Below are positions 1 to 6,098 of a DNA stretch of 12,092 nucleotides, piece after piece. The notes beneath the pieces are model-generated. The model had not been told where the DNA came from. It was given only the letters and a program-made list of their open reading frames with translations, and searched no databases. Position 1 is the stretch's first letter; every line of letters begins with the position of its first letter. The position numbers and the translations under genes are program-made. Location of the stretch: NCBI GenBank assembly GCA_964496005.1, contig CAZBWW010000029.1, forward strand, positions 1 to 12,092, given 5' to 3'. The DNA comes from CAZBWW01 sp964496005 (GTDB lineage: Bacteria > Patescibacteriota > WWE3 > UBA101185 > UBA10185).

Positions 1-60
1 TGTTAGAAAAGAGTGACCCATCCTCGTAAACTGCGGGGTCCTATTCCTATGTTACCCGCT

Positions 61-103
61 ATGGAAAATGACGGCCACCTTGCGGTTGACCTCCATTTTC
101 CAT
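61..103 (-). other. Long RNA hairpin directly after tRNA-Pro(GGG)
   Basis: Read on the minus strand, ATGGAAAATG pairs perfectly with CATTTTCCAT. A 2x2 internal loop follows, then GGTC/GGCC, one bulged A, ACC/GGT and a GCAA tetraloop, giving about 17 base pairs in 43 nt. One pair is U-G on the minus strand and would be C-A on the plus strand. The loop is of GNRA type only on the minus strand, so a minus-strand RNA is favoured. The outer pair uses the last A of the tRNA's CCA. There is no U-run after the stem, so it is not a standard terminator. A shorter GCGGG/CCCGC pairing follows at 36-58. It may be a processing signal or the start of an RNA gene running off the window edge. Confidence 0.55.
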
Positions 104-179
104 GGTCGGGGTGACAGGACTTGAACCTGCGACCTCACGCACCCCATGCGTGCGCGCTAGCCAACTGCGCCACACCCCG
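103..179 (-). tRNA. tRNA-Pro (anticodon GGG)
   Basis: A full cloverleaf can be drawn on the minus strand. The acceptor is CGGGGTG/CACCCCG (7 bp), the D stem GCGC/GCGC, and the anticodon stem CACGC/GCGTG closes the loop ATGGGGT, which gives anticodon GGG after the invariant T33. The T arm is GCAGG-TTCAAGT-CCTGT, followed by discriminator A and an encoded CCA. The length is 77 nt. It decodes CCC and CCU proline codons. Its acceptor and T arm closely match the tRNA-Pro(CGG) at 6652-6727. Confidence 0.96.
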
Positions 180-201
180 CCGTTATATATTTACAGTATG
201 A

Positions 202-230
202 TTGTAACTTAAATAAGTTGCTTGTATTTT
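202..230 (+). promoter_or_regulatory. Possible promoter for the RDD gene
   Basis: TTGTAA (202-207) is followed after 17 nt by TATTTT (225-230), which would start transcription near 237. This leaves a leader of about 63 nt before the strong ribosome binding site at 285-292 and the ATG at 300. Each box matches consensus at about four of six positions in AT-rich DNA, so the call is tentative. Confidence 0.35.
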
Positions 231-299
231 ACCACCGGTATGTCAGAATTAATGCAGTAATCCAGTATTTATTTATGCAAATTAGGGAGGTGAATTATA

Positions 300-407
300 A
301 TGGCAGATTTAGATATGCAGCAACAAACTGCTCCTGTTAGTACAATGCCCGAAGCGCAACCAATGCAAACACAAGCAACACCTCCTCAAAATATGCAACA
401 AACGGGT
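300..407 (+). other. Out-of-frame N-terminal segment of the RDD protein
   Basis: The ATG at 300 sits 8 nt behind a near-perfect Shine-Dalgarno (AGGGAGGTG), the best ribosome binding site in this part of the window. It opens 36 codons rich in Gln, Met, Pro and Thr, a typical disordered tail. The same frame then runs into unrelated residues and stops at 498-500. The RDD domain continues in the +1 frame. Skipping one base at 408 joins this tail to GGSMQYASFLQRF and gives a 178-residue protein. Short Q/P-rich cytosolic tails are common before RDD membrane domains, so this is probably the true N-terminus, separated by a sequencing error, a real mutation or +1 frameshifting. Confidence 0.6.
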
Positions 408-417
408 AGGCGGCTCA

Positions 418-837
418 ATGCAATACGCCTCGTTTCTTCAAAGGTTTATTGCCTATTTAATAGATACTGTAATACTAGCTATAATTATGACTTTAATTAA
501 CACACTCGTACTTGGAATTTTTATGTCCTCAGGCGATTCTGGTACAAGCGCGGGGATAAGCTTTTCCACGCCGATGCTAATGTTTATAGGCTGGTTTTAT
601 TTTATTTTTATGGATGTAAAATTCGGCTTCACGGTAGGTAAAAAAGTAATGAGTTTGCGTGTGCAAAACATGGAAAACGGTAAAAACCTTAGTTGGCTAT
701 CAGCAATACTTCGTGAAACAATAGGTAGACTGATCTCGGGATTAGTATTTTGTCTTGGCTATTTCTGGGTTCTATGGGATCCGAAAAAACAGGCCTGGCA
801 CGATAAACTAGGAAAAAGTGTTGTTGTGAGGCAATAG
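418..837 (+). CDS. RDD family membrane protein
   Basis: The product is an integral membrane protein of the RDD family, whose members have an unsettled function (some are proposed ion or solute carriers). Three hydrophobic segments lie near residues 10-35, 50-66 and 103-120 of the 139-residue frame. Family marks are the first segment with R9 and D16 (FLQRFIAYLIDTVIL), the GKKVMSLRV loop after segment two, and the C-terminal LWDPKKQAWHDKLGKSVVV. The ATG at 418 has no good ribosome binding site, and the reading frame is open upstream to 313. The real start is therefore probably the ATG at 300 in another frame (see 300-407). The gene converges on the methyltransferase at 922. Family assignment is firm; the substrate is unknown. 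Confidence 0.88.
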   Translation: MQYASFLQRFIAYLIDTVILAIIMTLINTLVLGIFMSSGDSGTSAGISFSTPMLMFIGWFYFIFMDVKFGFTVGKKVMSLRVQNMENGKNLSWLSAILRETIGRLISGLVFCLGYFWVLWDPKKQAWHDKLGKSVVVRQ

Positions 838-921
838 AATTACAGATGTGGAAATAAAAAAACAAGGTAGTTAAACATAAGTCTTTTGTGTTAGTTGTAC
901 ATAATAACAAGCTGTGTTTTT

Positions 922-1575
922 TTACCTGGTTATTTTTATGTAAAAGAGTGGGCGGTCTTGTCCAAATCTTAGCTTTTTACTCCACGAGGTTTCAAAGTCG
1001 TTTAAATCGGCTTTGGTAACGTTCTTTACACACTCTATTTTAAACCCAAGTGTGGTCAGTGCAGGCACCATTTTTTCGTAAATATAGGTTGTATCCAATT
1101 TATCTATTCCCAATCTTTTTACTTCGGTTGGTTCAGCGTCCTGGGAATAACCAAAAATTATTTCTATTTGTTTTTCGCCAGGTGTGGATTCGGGTTTGAG
1201 CATGTCAGTTATTTTGGTAAATACTACTGTGTCTACATTTACAATTGCCTGCAATAACGATCCCCACGGTAATATTATTGTTAGAGAATTTGCGATATTT
1301 TTCAACTCGTCGGGTAGAAATTCTATTGACCCTACAATAAATAGACAGTTTTTTAGCTTTGCTTTCTTTGCCTTTTTCGCATATGATTTTAGCTGCTTCT
1401 CACTTGGATCTATTCCTATATAAAAAGTGGTTGGGTTTACTTGCGCGTGTTTAAAAATGTACCGGCCGTCGCCTGTTCCTAAATCCACATGGACTTTTTC
1501 GCAAACGATAATTAATTTTTCCAACTCTGTCTTACTTATATTTTCGGTTTTATTCCCTATAACTGTTCTTAGCAT
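922..1575 (-). CDS. 16S rRNA (adenine-1408-N1)-methyltransferase, KamB/NpmA-like
   Basis: This 217-residue protein resembles the NpmA/KamB family, which uses S-adenosylmethionine to methylate N1 of A1408 in the 16S decoding site and gives resistance to kanamycin and apramycin-type aminoglycosides. The Rossmann SAM motif is VHVDLGTGDGRYIF (28-41), with D31 and D56 matching the NpmA SAM-binding acids. FYIGIDP, LPDELKNIANSLTIILPWGSLL and the C-terminal SWSKKLRFG follow in family order. W104 and W198 match the two tryptophans that clamp the flipped A1408. R208 matches NpmA R207, while NpmA R205 is Gln here (Q206). These equivalences come from memory, not from a computed alignment. Length is typical (NpmA about 219). 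A GGTGA element lies 7 nt before the ATG. The gene diverges from truB across 32 bp. Whether it confers resistance or is housekeeping in this lineage cannot be told. Confidence 0.88.
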   Translation of the reverse strand: MLRTVIGNKTENISKTELEKLIIVCEKVHVDLGTGDGRYIFKHAQVNPTTFYIGIDPSEKQLKSYAKKAKKAKLKNCLFIVGSIEFLPDELKNIANSLTIILPWGSLLQAIVNVDTVVFTKITDMLKPESTPGEKQIEIIFGYSQDAEPTEVKRLGIDKLDTTYIYEKMVPALTTLGFKIECVKNVTKADLNDFETSWSKKLRFGQDRPLFYIKITR

Positions 1576-1591
1576 AAATAAATCACCAAAG

Positions 1592-1600
1592 TGCTAAAAT
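1592..1600 (+). promoter_or_regulatory. Extended -10 promoter of truB (leaderless)
   Basis: TGC-TAAAAT is an extended -10 ending 7 nt before the GTG at 1608. There is no Shine-Dalgarno in the gap, so transcription probably begins at or next to the start codon. No convincing -35 is visible. Confidence 0.5.
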
Positions 1601-1607
1601 AACTGCG

Positions 1608-2393
1608 GTGAAAATACCAAATATAATATCATTATGGCAACCGGCAGGTGCATCTACCCATTATATTACGCAACAACTTGCCGATATGCACAATATTAAA
1701 ACTGCACATACAGGTACTTTAGATCCAATGGCTGAGGGTGTAATAATTGTATTAACAGGGGAAACTATTCACAAAAAATATGAATATGCAAAATGGAAAA
1801 AAACTTATGAATTCGAAATGTTATTTGGACTGGAAACAGACACATACGACGGGCTGGGTTTAGTTACAAAAATTAATTTTACCAAGCCACCACTCACAAA
1901 AAAGCAGATAAATTTAGTTTTAGCTGTGTTTGTAGGAAAGTACGCTCAAACTGTACCGGCCTATTCAACGTTAAAAATTAACGGAAAACATCTTCATTGG
2001 TACGCGCGCAACAACAAACTAAATACTATTAATTTACCAACAAGAAGCGGTGAAATTTATAAAATAAAATTAATTTCCCTCACACAAGTGTCGCGGGAAA
2101 ATGTATTAAAAAGCATCGAAAGTAGGATAAATAACATAAAAGGAGATTTACGGCAACAAGAAATACGCGAACAATGGAAATACCTACTAAATCCAAAAAA
2201 TAAGATTACGCCGGAAAAACTCCAACTCGCAAAAATTCAGGTGCAACTGTCAAAAGGACTTTATATAAGATCGCTTTCTCAAGATATTGCACATAAGTTA
2301 AACACATCTGCTTTTGTTTACACGTTAATACGAACTGCAAACGGAAAATATACTAAAAGTAACTCTAAATCTTTAAATGAGGTTTTTCGGTAA
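1608..2393 (+). CDS. truB: tRNA pseudouridine(55) synthase TruB
   Basis: TruB isomerises U55 in the T loop of tRNAs to pseudouridine. The catalytic motif HTGTLDPMAEGVI carries the nucleophile Asp at residue 39. KTYEFE (65-70), GLETDTYDGLG (74-84), VPAYSTLKINGKHLHWYAR (116-134) and GLYIRSLSQDIAHKL (217-231) are the expected family blocks in order. The KPxG motif near the N-terminus reads QPAG. A lysine-rich stretch at about 160-210 is longer than I expect between the last two blocks. At 261 residues with no clear PUA domain, it is a compact form. The start is GTG behind an extended -10 and no ribosome binding site. The last 29 nt overlap the 3' end of the converging Nudix gene. Confidence 0.95.
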   Translation: MKIPNIISLWQPAGASTHYITQQLADMHNIKTAHTGTLDPMAEGVIIVLTGETIHKKYEYAKWKKTYEFEMLFGLETDTYDGLGLVTKINFTKPPLTKKQINLVLAVFVGKYAQTVPAYSTLKINGKHLHWYARNNKLNTINLPTRSGEIYKIKLISLTQVSRENVLKSIESRINNIKGDLRQQEIREQWKYLLNPKNKITPEKLQLAKIQVQLSKGLYIRSLSQDIAHKLNTSAFVYTLIRTANGKYTKSNSKSLNEVFR

Positions 2394-2817
2394 TATATTT
2401 AGCCAACACCACCGTATCTTCCGGGCTCATTAAAGTGATAGCTTTTTGAATGTTCATAAATACCATTCCGCTACCGGTATATACTTTTTTAGCAATGACT
2501 TCGTCAGTAATAGGTGACAAGAAAACGTGTAATGTAGCGTGTATTGTTTTATCACCATCTAAATAATTAAATTCGTGAATAGTCCAAAATTTAATTTTCT
2601 TGGGAATAAAACCCAATTCTTCTTTTAAAACCCTACTTATAGCACTTTCTTTAGACTCATTTGCTTCAAGCCCCACTCCCCAAAATAAGTATTCTGCTCC
2701 TAAATACAAATGGTTTTCACGTTTTTTTAACCCAACATTGTTATTTTCATCAAAAAAAATCACTATTGCGAAATCTTTTTTATTTTGCTCTTCACCACTT
2801 TTATTATTTGTGTTCAT
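2365..2817 (-). CDS. Nudix hydrolase-like protein with a variant Nudix box
   Basis: The fold and box point to the Nudix family, which hydrolyses nucleoside diphosphates linked to another group. Numbering from the upstream ATG at 2829, the box runs GLEANESKESAISRVLKEELGF (53-74). It keeps E58, R66, E70, E71 and G73, but V replaces the usual Glu after R66, and the first Gly is five rather than six residues before E58. The metal-binding E70/E71 pair is present, so activity is plausible but not certain. The likely start is the ATG at 2817, since its ATGA overlaps the valS stop (2816-2814) and suggests translational coupling; the ATG at 2829 would add four residues. The substrate cannot be told. 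Confidence 0.8.
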   Translation of the reverse strand: MNTNNKSGEEQNKKDFAIVIFFDENNNVGLKKRENHLYLGAEYLFWGVGLEANESKESAISRVLKEELGFIPKKIKFWTIHEFNYLDGDKTIHATLHVFLSPITDEVIAKKVYTGSGMVFMNIQKAITLMSPEDTVVLAKYITEKPHLKI

Positions 2818-5087
2818 TCTTGTGGCCATTTGGAAATAATTAAATCTTTTTCAAAAAGTCCGGGAATATTTTGCCAAATTTCTTCGGTTACAAACGGCAT
2901 AAATGGATGCAAAAGCTTTAAACACATTAAAAATATATGTCTAAGTACCGCTAGTGCAATTAATTTATCATCGCCTTCTCTGGTTTTCACATTTTCTATA
3001 TAGTTATCCGCCAACTCGTCCCACATAAAATGGTATATTTCGTCACCCGCGGCCTTAAATTTGTAATTTTCCAGGCTAGTTGTGACGAATTTTGCTAAGG
3101 CAGTGTATTTTTTTAAAATTTCTTTATCAGCCGAAGTTAATTTAGGCGCTAATTCTTCCGAATATGGGGCCAAATCGTCATATTTTTTTACACCAGCATC
3201 TTCCAACATAAGCAACATAAATCGGGCCATATTCCAAATTTTGTTTGCAAAGTTTCTGTACCCTCGCGCTTTGTCTTCACTAAAAGAAGTATTTTTTGCG
3301 GCGGTATTTCCACCAACTAAAATATTCATGCGTAATGCATCCGCTCCATATTTTTCAATAAATTCCAACGGGTCAATGACATTTCCCAAACTTTTACTCA
3401 TTTTTCTGCCTTGCGCGTCATTTATTCTGCCGTGTATATAAACATTTTTGTATGGGACTTCTCCGGTTAGATATAGACTAAACATAATCATGCGGGCGAT
3501 CCAAAAAAATAATATATCCCACATTGAATCCATAAAATTAGTCGGGAAAAATGCCTTAAAATCCGTGCCATCAGGGTATTTAAGTGTTGTTAAAGGCCAC
3601 TGCCCACTGCTAAACCACGTATCAAATGTGTCTGTTTCCTGAATATACTGCTCACCGGGTGATTCTTTAGACACTTCGTAAACTACCTCGGCCGGAGTTA
3701 TTAATTTTTGCAGTCCGTTTTTTATCTCAGCCAACTCAAATTTATTGTCTTTTAGCAATTCCCGAATAGTTCCCTCATGGGAAACTCCATTTTTATCAAT
3801 AAAAACTATATATAATTCCGGGTTTTTATCTACTGCATACCAAACAGGAATTCTGATTCCAAAGACAATCTGCCGACTAATTGGCCAATCTTTAATATTT
3901 TCCAACCACTGAAGCATCTGGTTCTTCCAAGTAGCCTGATTAAATTTAACTTTATTTTCTTGAATTGTGTTTACGGCATTTTTTGCAAGTTCATCCATTT
4001 TCACAAACCAATTTGGCAATAGCATCGGTTCAATAGGTAGTTTATCTTTATAGTCCACAAGTAAAGCGTGTTTATATTTTTCATCAATTTTCTGCAAGGC
4101 ACCACGCTCAGTTAGTAATTCAACAGCGCGGACGCGCGCTTTTTTTACAGTTAATCCTGCTAATTCACCTGCATTTTCGTTCATTTTTCCTTCCAAAGTT
4201 AACAGCGAAATTGCCTTTAGCCCATGCCTTTGTCCAATTTCATAATCAGTAAAATCATGACCCGGTGTAATTTTTAGTGCCCCGGTACCAAATTCCATAT
4301 CCACATAAGAATCTTCTATTACTAGTAACTCTCTGCCATCAAGCGGATTTAGTAACTTTTTTCCCACTAGTCCTTTATATTTCTTATCTTTAGGATTAAC
4401 CGCAACCGCAACATCTGCATAAATTGTTTCAGGTCGAGTCGTTGCAACAGTAAGCTCACCGGAACCGTCTGCTAATTTATAACTTACATAATAAAGTGAA
4501 GTAATTTGCTCAACATGCTCGGTTTCCAAATTACTAAATGTCGTCCCATGATGAGGAGAATAATTTACCATGTACGAATCACGATAAATTAGACCGTCTT
4601 CATGCATTTTTTTAAAAGTGTTGTAAACGGTATCAAGCACAATATCATCCAACATAAACAAATTCCGGTCCCAGTCAGCACTCATCCCGATTTTTTTTAA
4701 CTGACTAATAGCAACATCAGAATTTTCCAACACAAAATTGTAAATTGCGCTATATAAAGTTTGCGCGTCAAAATCAAAACGTGATTTTCCTTCTTTTTTT
4801 AATTTGCGCTCGTACACAACCTGCGTTTCAAAACCGGCATGATCGGTACCCGGTACATACAGCACTTTATACCCCTGCATTCTCTTAAACCTTACCATTA
4901 AGTCCTGAATCGCGTACGTCGCGTGCCCACAATGAAGGGGGGCATTTGCGTTTGGCGGCGGCATTAATATTGTATAAGTTTCTTTATCCGCGGAAGGCAG
5001 ATTTTCGGGCTTAAAGTACCCGGCATGTTCCCACAGTGCGTAAATTTTAGGTTCTATTTTTTTGTGATCGAATTGTTTTTCCAGCAT
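2814..5087 (-). CDS. valS: Valyl-tRNA synthetase
   Basis: This class I aminoacyl-tRNA synthetase charges tRNA-Val. The 757-residue protein has the HIGH-type motif HCGH at 52-55 within PPPNANAPLHCGHA and KMSKS at 562-566. The CP1 editing domain at about 195-345 includes VATTRPETIYADVAVAVNP and GHDFTDYE. SRQIVFGIRIPVWY (404-417) and FDTWFSSGQWPLTTL (488-502) are typical ValS blocks. The anticodon-binding helical domain fills about 614-757. The protein ends at ISKWPQE, where many bacterial ValS continue into a C-terminal coiled-coil arm; that arm is missing. The ATG at 5087 has no obvious ribosome binding site. It lies 49 nt after the DUF1232 stop and overlaps the Nudix start, so the three genes are probably cotranscribed. 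Confidence 0.97.
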   Translation of the reverse strand: MLEKQFDHKKIEPKIYALWEHAGYFKPENLPSADKETYTILMPPPNANAPLHCGHATYAIQDLMVRFKRMQGYKVLYVPGTDHAGFETQVVYERKLKKEGKSRFDFDAQTLYSAIYNFVLENSDVAISQLKKIGMSADWDRNLFMLDDIVLDTVYNTFKKMHEDGLIYRDSYMVNYSPHHGTTFSNLETEHVEQITSLYYVSYKLADGSGELTVATTRPETIYADVAVAVNPKDKKYKGLVGKKLLNPLDGRELLVIEDSYVDMEFGTGALKITPGHDFTDYEIGQRHGLKAISLLTLEGKMNENAGELAGLTVKKARVRAVELLTERGALQKIDEKYKHALLVDYKDKLPIEPMLLPNWFVKMDELAKNAVNTIQENKVKFNQATWKNQMLQWLENIKDWPISRQIVFGIRIPVWYAVDKNPELYIVFIDKNGVSHEGTIRELLKDNKFELAEIKNGLQKLITPAEVVYEVSKESPGEQYIQETDTFDTWFSSGQWPLTTLKYPDGTDFKAFFPTNFMDSMWDILFFWIARMIMFSLYLTGEVPYKNVYIHGRINDAQGRKMSKSLGNVIDPLEFIEKYGADALRMNILVGGNTAAKNTSFSEDKARGYRNFANKIWNMARFMLLMLEDAGVKKYDDLAPYSEELAPKLTSADKEILKKYTALAKFVTTSLENYKFKAAGDEIYHFMWDELADNYIENVKTREGDDKLIALAVLRHIFLMCLKLLHPFMPFVTEEIWQNIPGLFEKDLIISKWPQE

Positions 5088-5136
5088 ATTCGTTTGGAAT
5101 TAACTGTGCGGCTCAAATATATCAAATATAATAGTA

Positions 5137-5430
5137 TCACTCATCTACAACTTCCCCCTCTAAAACTTCGTGGTTAGTATTTGATTTCCTGTGAAGTTGG
5201 TCACGCAACTGCCGTAGGCCGTCCGACTCGGTGGGTTTATTTTTAATTGAAGCTTCACGTGTTCTTAAATAACCGATTATGGCAGTCATAATTAATATAA
5301 TGTCGTCCATATAACCCACCGGTAACAGCGCATCAGGTATGATGTCTATTGGAAATATTAAATAAATTGCCACTGCTAACAGCCGCCAATGTTTTCGTGC
5401 CAGCTTTAGCAACTTTAGTATAAACCGCAT
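5137..5430 (-). CDS. DUF1232 (YkvA-like) small membrane protein
   Basis: The conserved DUF1232 core is YLIFPIDIIPDALLPVGYMDD followed by a hydrophobic helix (IILIMTAIIGYLRTRE). The function of the family is not established; it is membrane-associated. The frame is open upstream to 5538, but the ATG at 5430 is the preferred start. It gives MRFILKLLKLARKHWR directly ahead of the domain and lies 6 nt after an extended -10 (TGC-TATATT). The product has 97 residues, ending in an acidic tail (EVLEGEVVDE). It is the first gene of the run leading into valS. The longer upstream reading would cover the promoter of the plus-strand RNA at 5502-5529. Confidence 0.85.
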   Translation of the reverse strand: MRFILKLLKLARKHWRLLAVAIYLIFPIDIIPDALLPVGYMDDIILIMTAIIGYLRTREASIKNKPTESDGLRQLRDQLHRKSNTNHEVLEGEVVDE

Positions 5431-5436
5431 GAGATT

Positions 5437-5445
5437 AATATAGCA
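5437..5445 (-). promoter_or_regulatory. Extended -10 promoter of the DUF1232-valS run (leaderless)
   Basis: On the minus strand TGC-TATATT ends 6 nt before the ATG at 5430, and no ribosome binding site lies between them. This supports both a leaderless start and the choice of that start codon. Confidence 0.5.
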
Positions 5446-5501
5446 GATAATAATTCTTTTTTCGTAGAAAAATTTAGCTGAAAAGAAACTGGAGAAAAGT
5501 G

Positions 5502-5529
5502 TTGACAAATGTTTTAAATATGTTAAATT
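5502..5529 (+). promoter_or_regulatory. Strong promoter for the structured RNA
   Basis: A perfect TTGACA (5502-5507) is followed after 16 nt by TAAATT (5524-5529), with the extended -10 element TG at 5521-5522. Transcription would start near 5536. It points away from the DUF1232-valS run, into a region with no convincing protein gene. Confidence 0.6.
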
Positions 5530-5535
5530 TCTATC

Positions 5536-5975
5536 CACGACTTTGACATTCGAGAAAGCGATAGAAAAAAGAGAAGCCGAAAGGTTACTACTTTTCCTAT
5601 GGTGATCACCTGTTGGGCAACCAAGAAGGAGAAAGCCAGACCCCCGCTCATCGTCCCAATAAGATGAAGAGCTAACTGAACTGCCGAATAAGCATTCAGT
5701 GAAAAGGCGACGCGATCTTGCAAAAAATTATTGCCGCCTCAAAAGCGACAAAAAATTTAGAGCAAGATAGAGAATGACAAAATCGCAGAGCCGAGGGAGC
5801 ATGAATTTGGAAAGGCCCAAAAGGTCATTTCGAATCGTGCTAGAGGAATTTTGTAAGACAGTTCGTACTAGCCATCCGGTTAGTAAGCAGCATCGCGAAG
5901 TGTGGCTAACCCCACCCACCGACGATGACTCGCACGAATTGTTTCTCAAAAACCTCACCCTCGGCTCAAAACATT
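5536..5975 (+). ncRNA. Candidate large structured non-coding RNA, family not recognised
   Basis: This stretch is richer in G and C than the flanking spacers and packed with paired segments. AGCC-GAAA-GGTT (5575-5586) has a GNRA loop extended by AAAAG/CTTTT. GGTGATCACC (5601-5610) is a palindrome. GCTC-ATC pairs with GAT/GAGC (5646-5672). ACTGAA-c-TGC/GCA-TTCAGT (5675-5700) is a 9-bp hairpin. AGGCG (5705-5709)/CGCCT (5735-5739) and ATCTTGC (5715-5721)/GCAAGAT (5762-5768) interleave as a possible pseudoknot. GAGCCGAGGG (5788-5797) pairs perfectly with CCCTCGGCTC (5958-5967) and encloses AAAGGCC/GGTC(A)TTT, GCTAG/CTAGC, GGTTAG/CTAACC and CGTGC/GCACG. Several stems use G-U pairs that exist only on the plus strand. 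A strong promoter lies upstream. I see no conserved blocks of RNase P RNA, no tmRNA tRNA-like ends and no SRP core. The 3' end is uncertain. Confidence 0.6.
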
Positions 5976-5978
5976 TTT

Positions 5979-6056
5979 ATAGACTTTTTTCACTAAGCTG
6001 AAACTTTCCAACAATTTAATTATTCACAAAGTAGCTAGTACAGAACAACAGTCTAT
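5979..6056 (+). other. Long imperfect hairpin after the structured RNA
   Basis: ATAGACT (5979-5985) pairs with AGTCTAT (6050-6056). ACT-a-AGCT (5992-5999) pairs with AGCT-AGT (6033-6039), and ACTTT (6003-6007) with AAAGT (6028-6032). All are nested, about 19 bp in total. It could be a 3' domain of the RNA at 5536-5975 or a structure at the 3' end of the VOC transcript from the other strand. No clean U-tract follows on either strand, so it is not called a terminator. Confidence 0.4.
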
Positions 6057-6098
6057 TCTTATGTGTGTGACTTGCAACCAAAATAGCACCGCTCTTAT

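Noticed and set aside
837..921. Terminator between the converging RDD and methyltransferase genes
   Set aside because: T-runs and A-runs are present but no stable stem can be drawn.
2600..3642. Several plus-strand frames opposite valS and the Nudix gene
   Set aside because: They are shadows of strongly conserved genes on the other strand.
5523..5958. Two minus-strand frames of 66 and 76 codons in the RNA region
   Set aside because: Neither has a ribosome binding site or well-placed -10. Both are antisense to the structured RNA, and their sequences look random (rich in Ser, Leu and Cys).
5536..5975. RNase P RNA, tmRNA or SRP RNA
   Set aside because: No GAGGAAAGTCC/ACAGAA-type RNase P blocks, no tRNA-like ends or ALAA-type tag for tmRNA, and no SRP GGAA domain were seen by eye. 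A covariance search could still overturn this.
5774..6001. 75-codon plus-strand reading frame
   Set aside because: It lies inside the densely paired region. The paired arms 5788-5797 and 5958-5967 fall within it, there is no ribosome binding site or -10 at its ATG, and the residue pattern has no recognisable fold.
5431..6098. T-box or other leader of the DUF1232-valS run on the minus strand
   Set aside because: The conserved GGGTGGNACC-type T-box core was not found, the DUF1232 start has a close leaderless promoter, and G-U pairs favour the plus strand.
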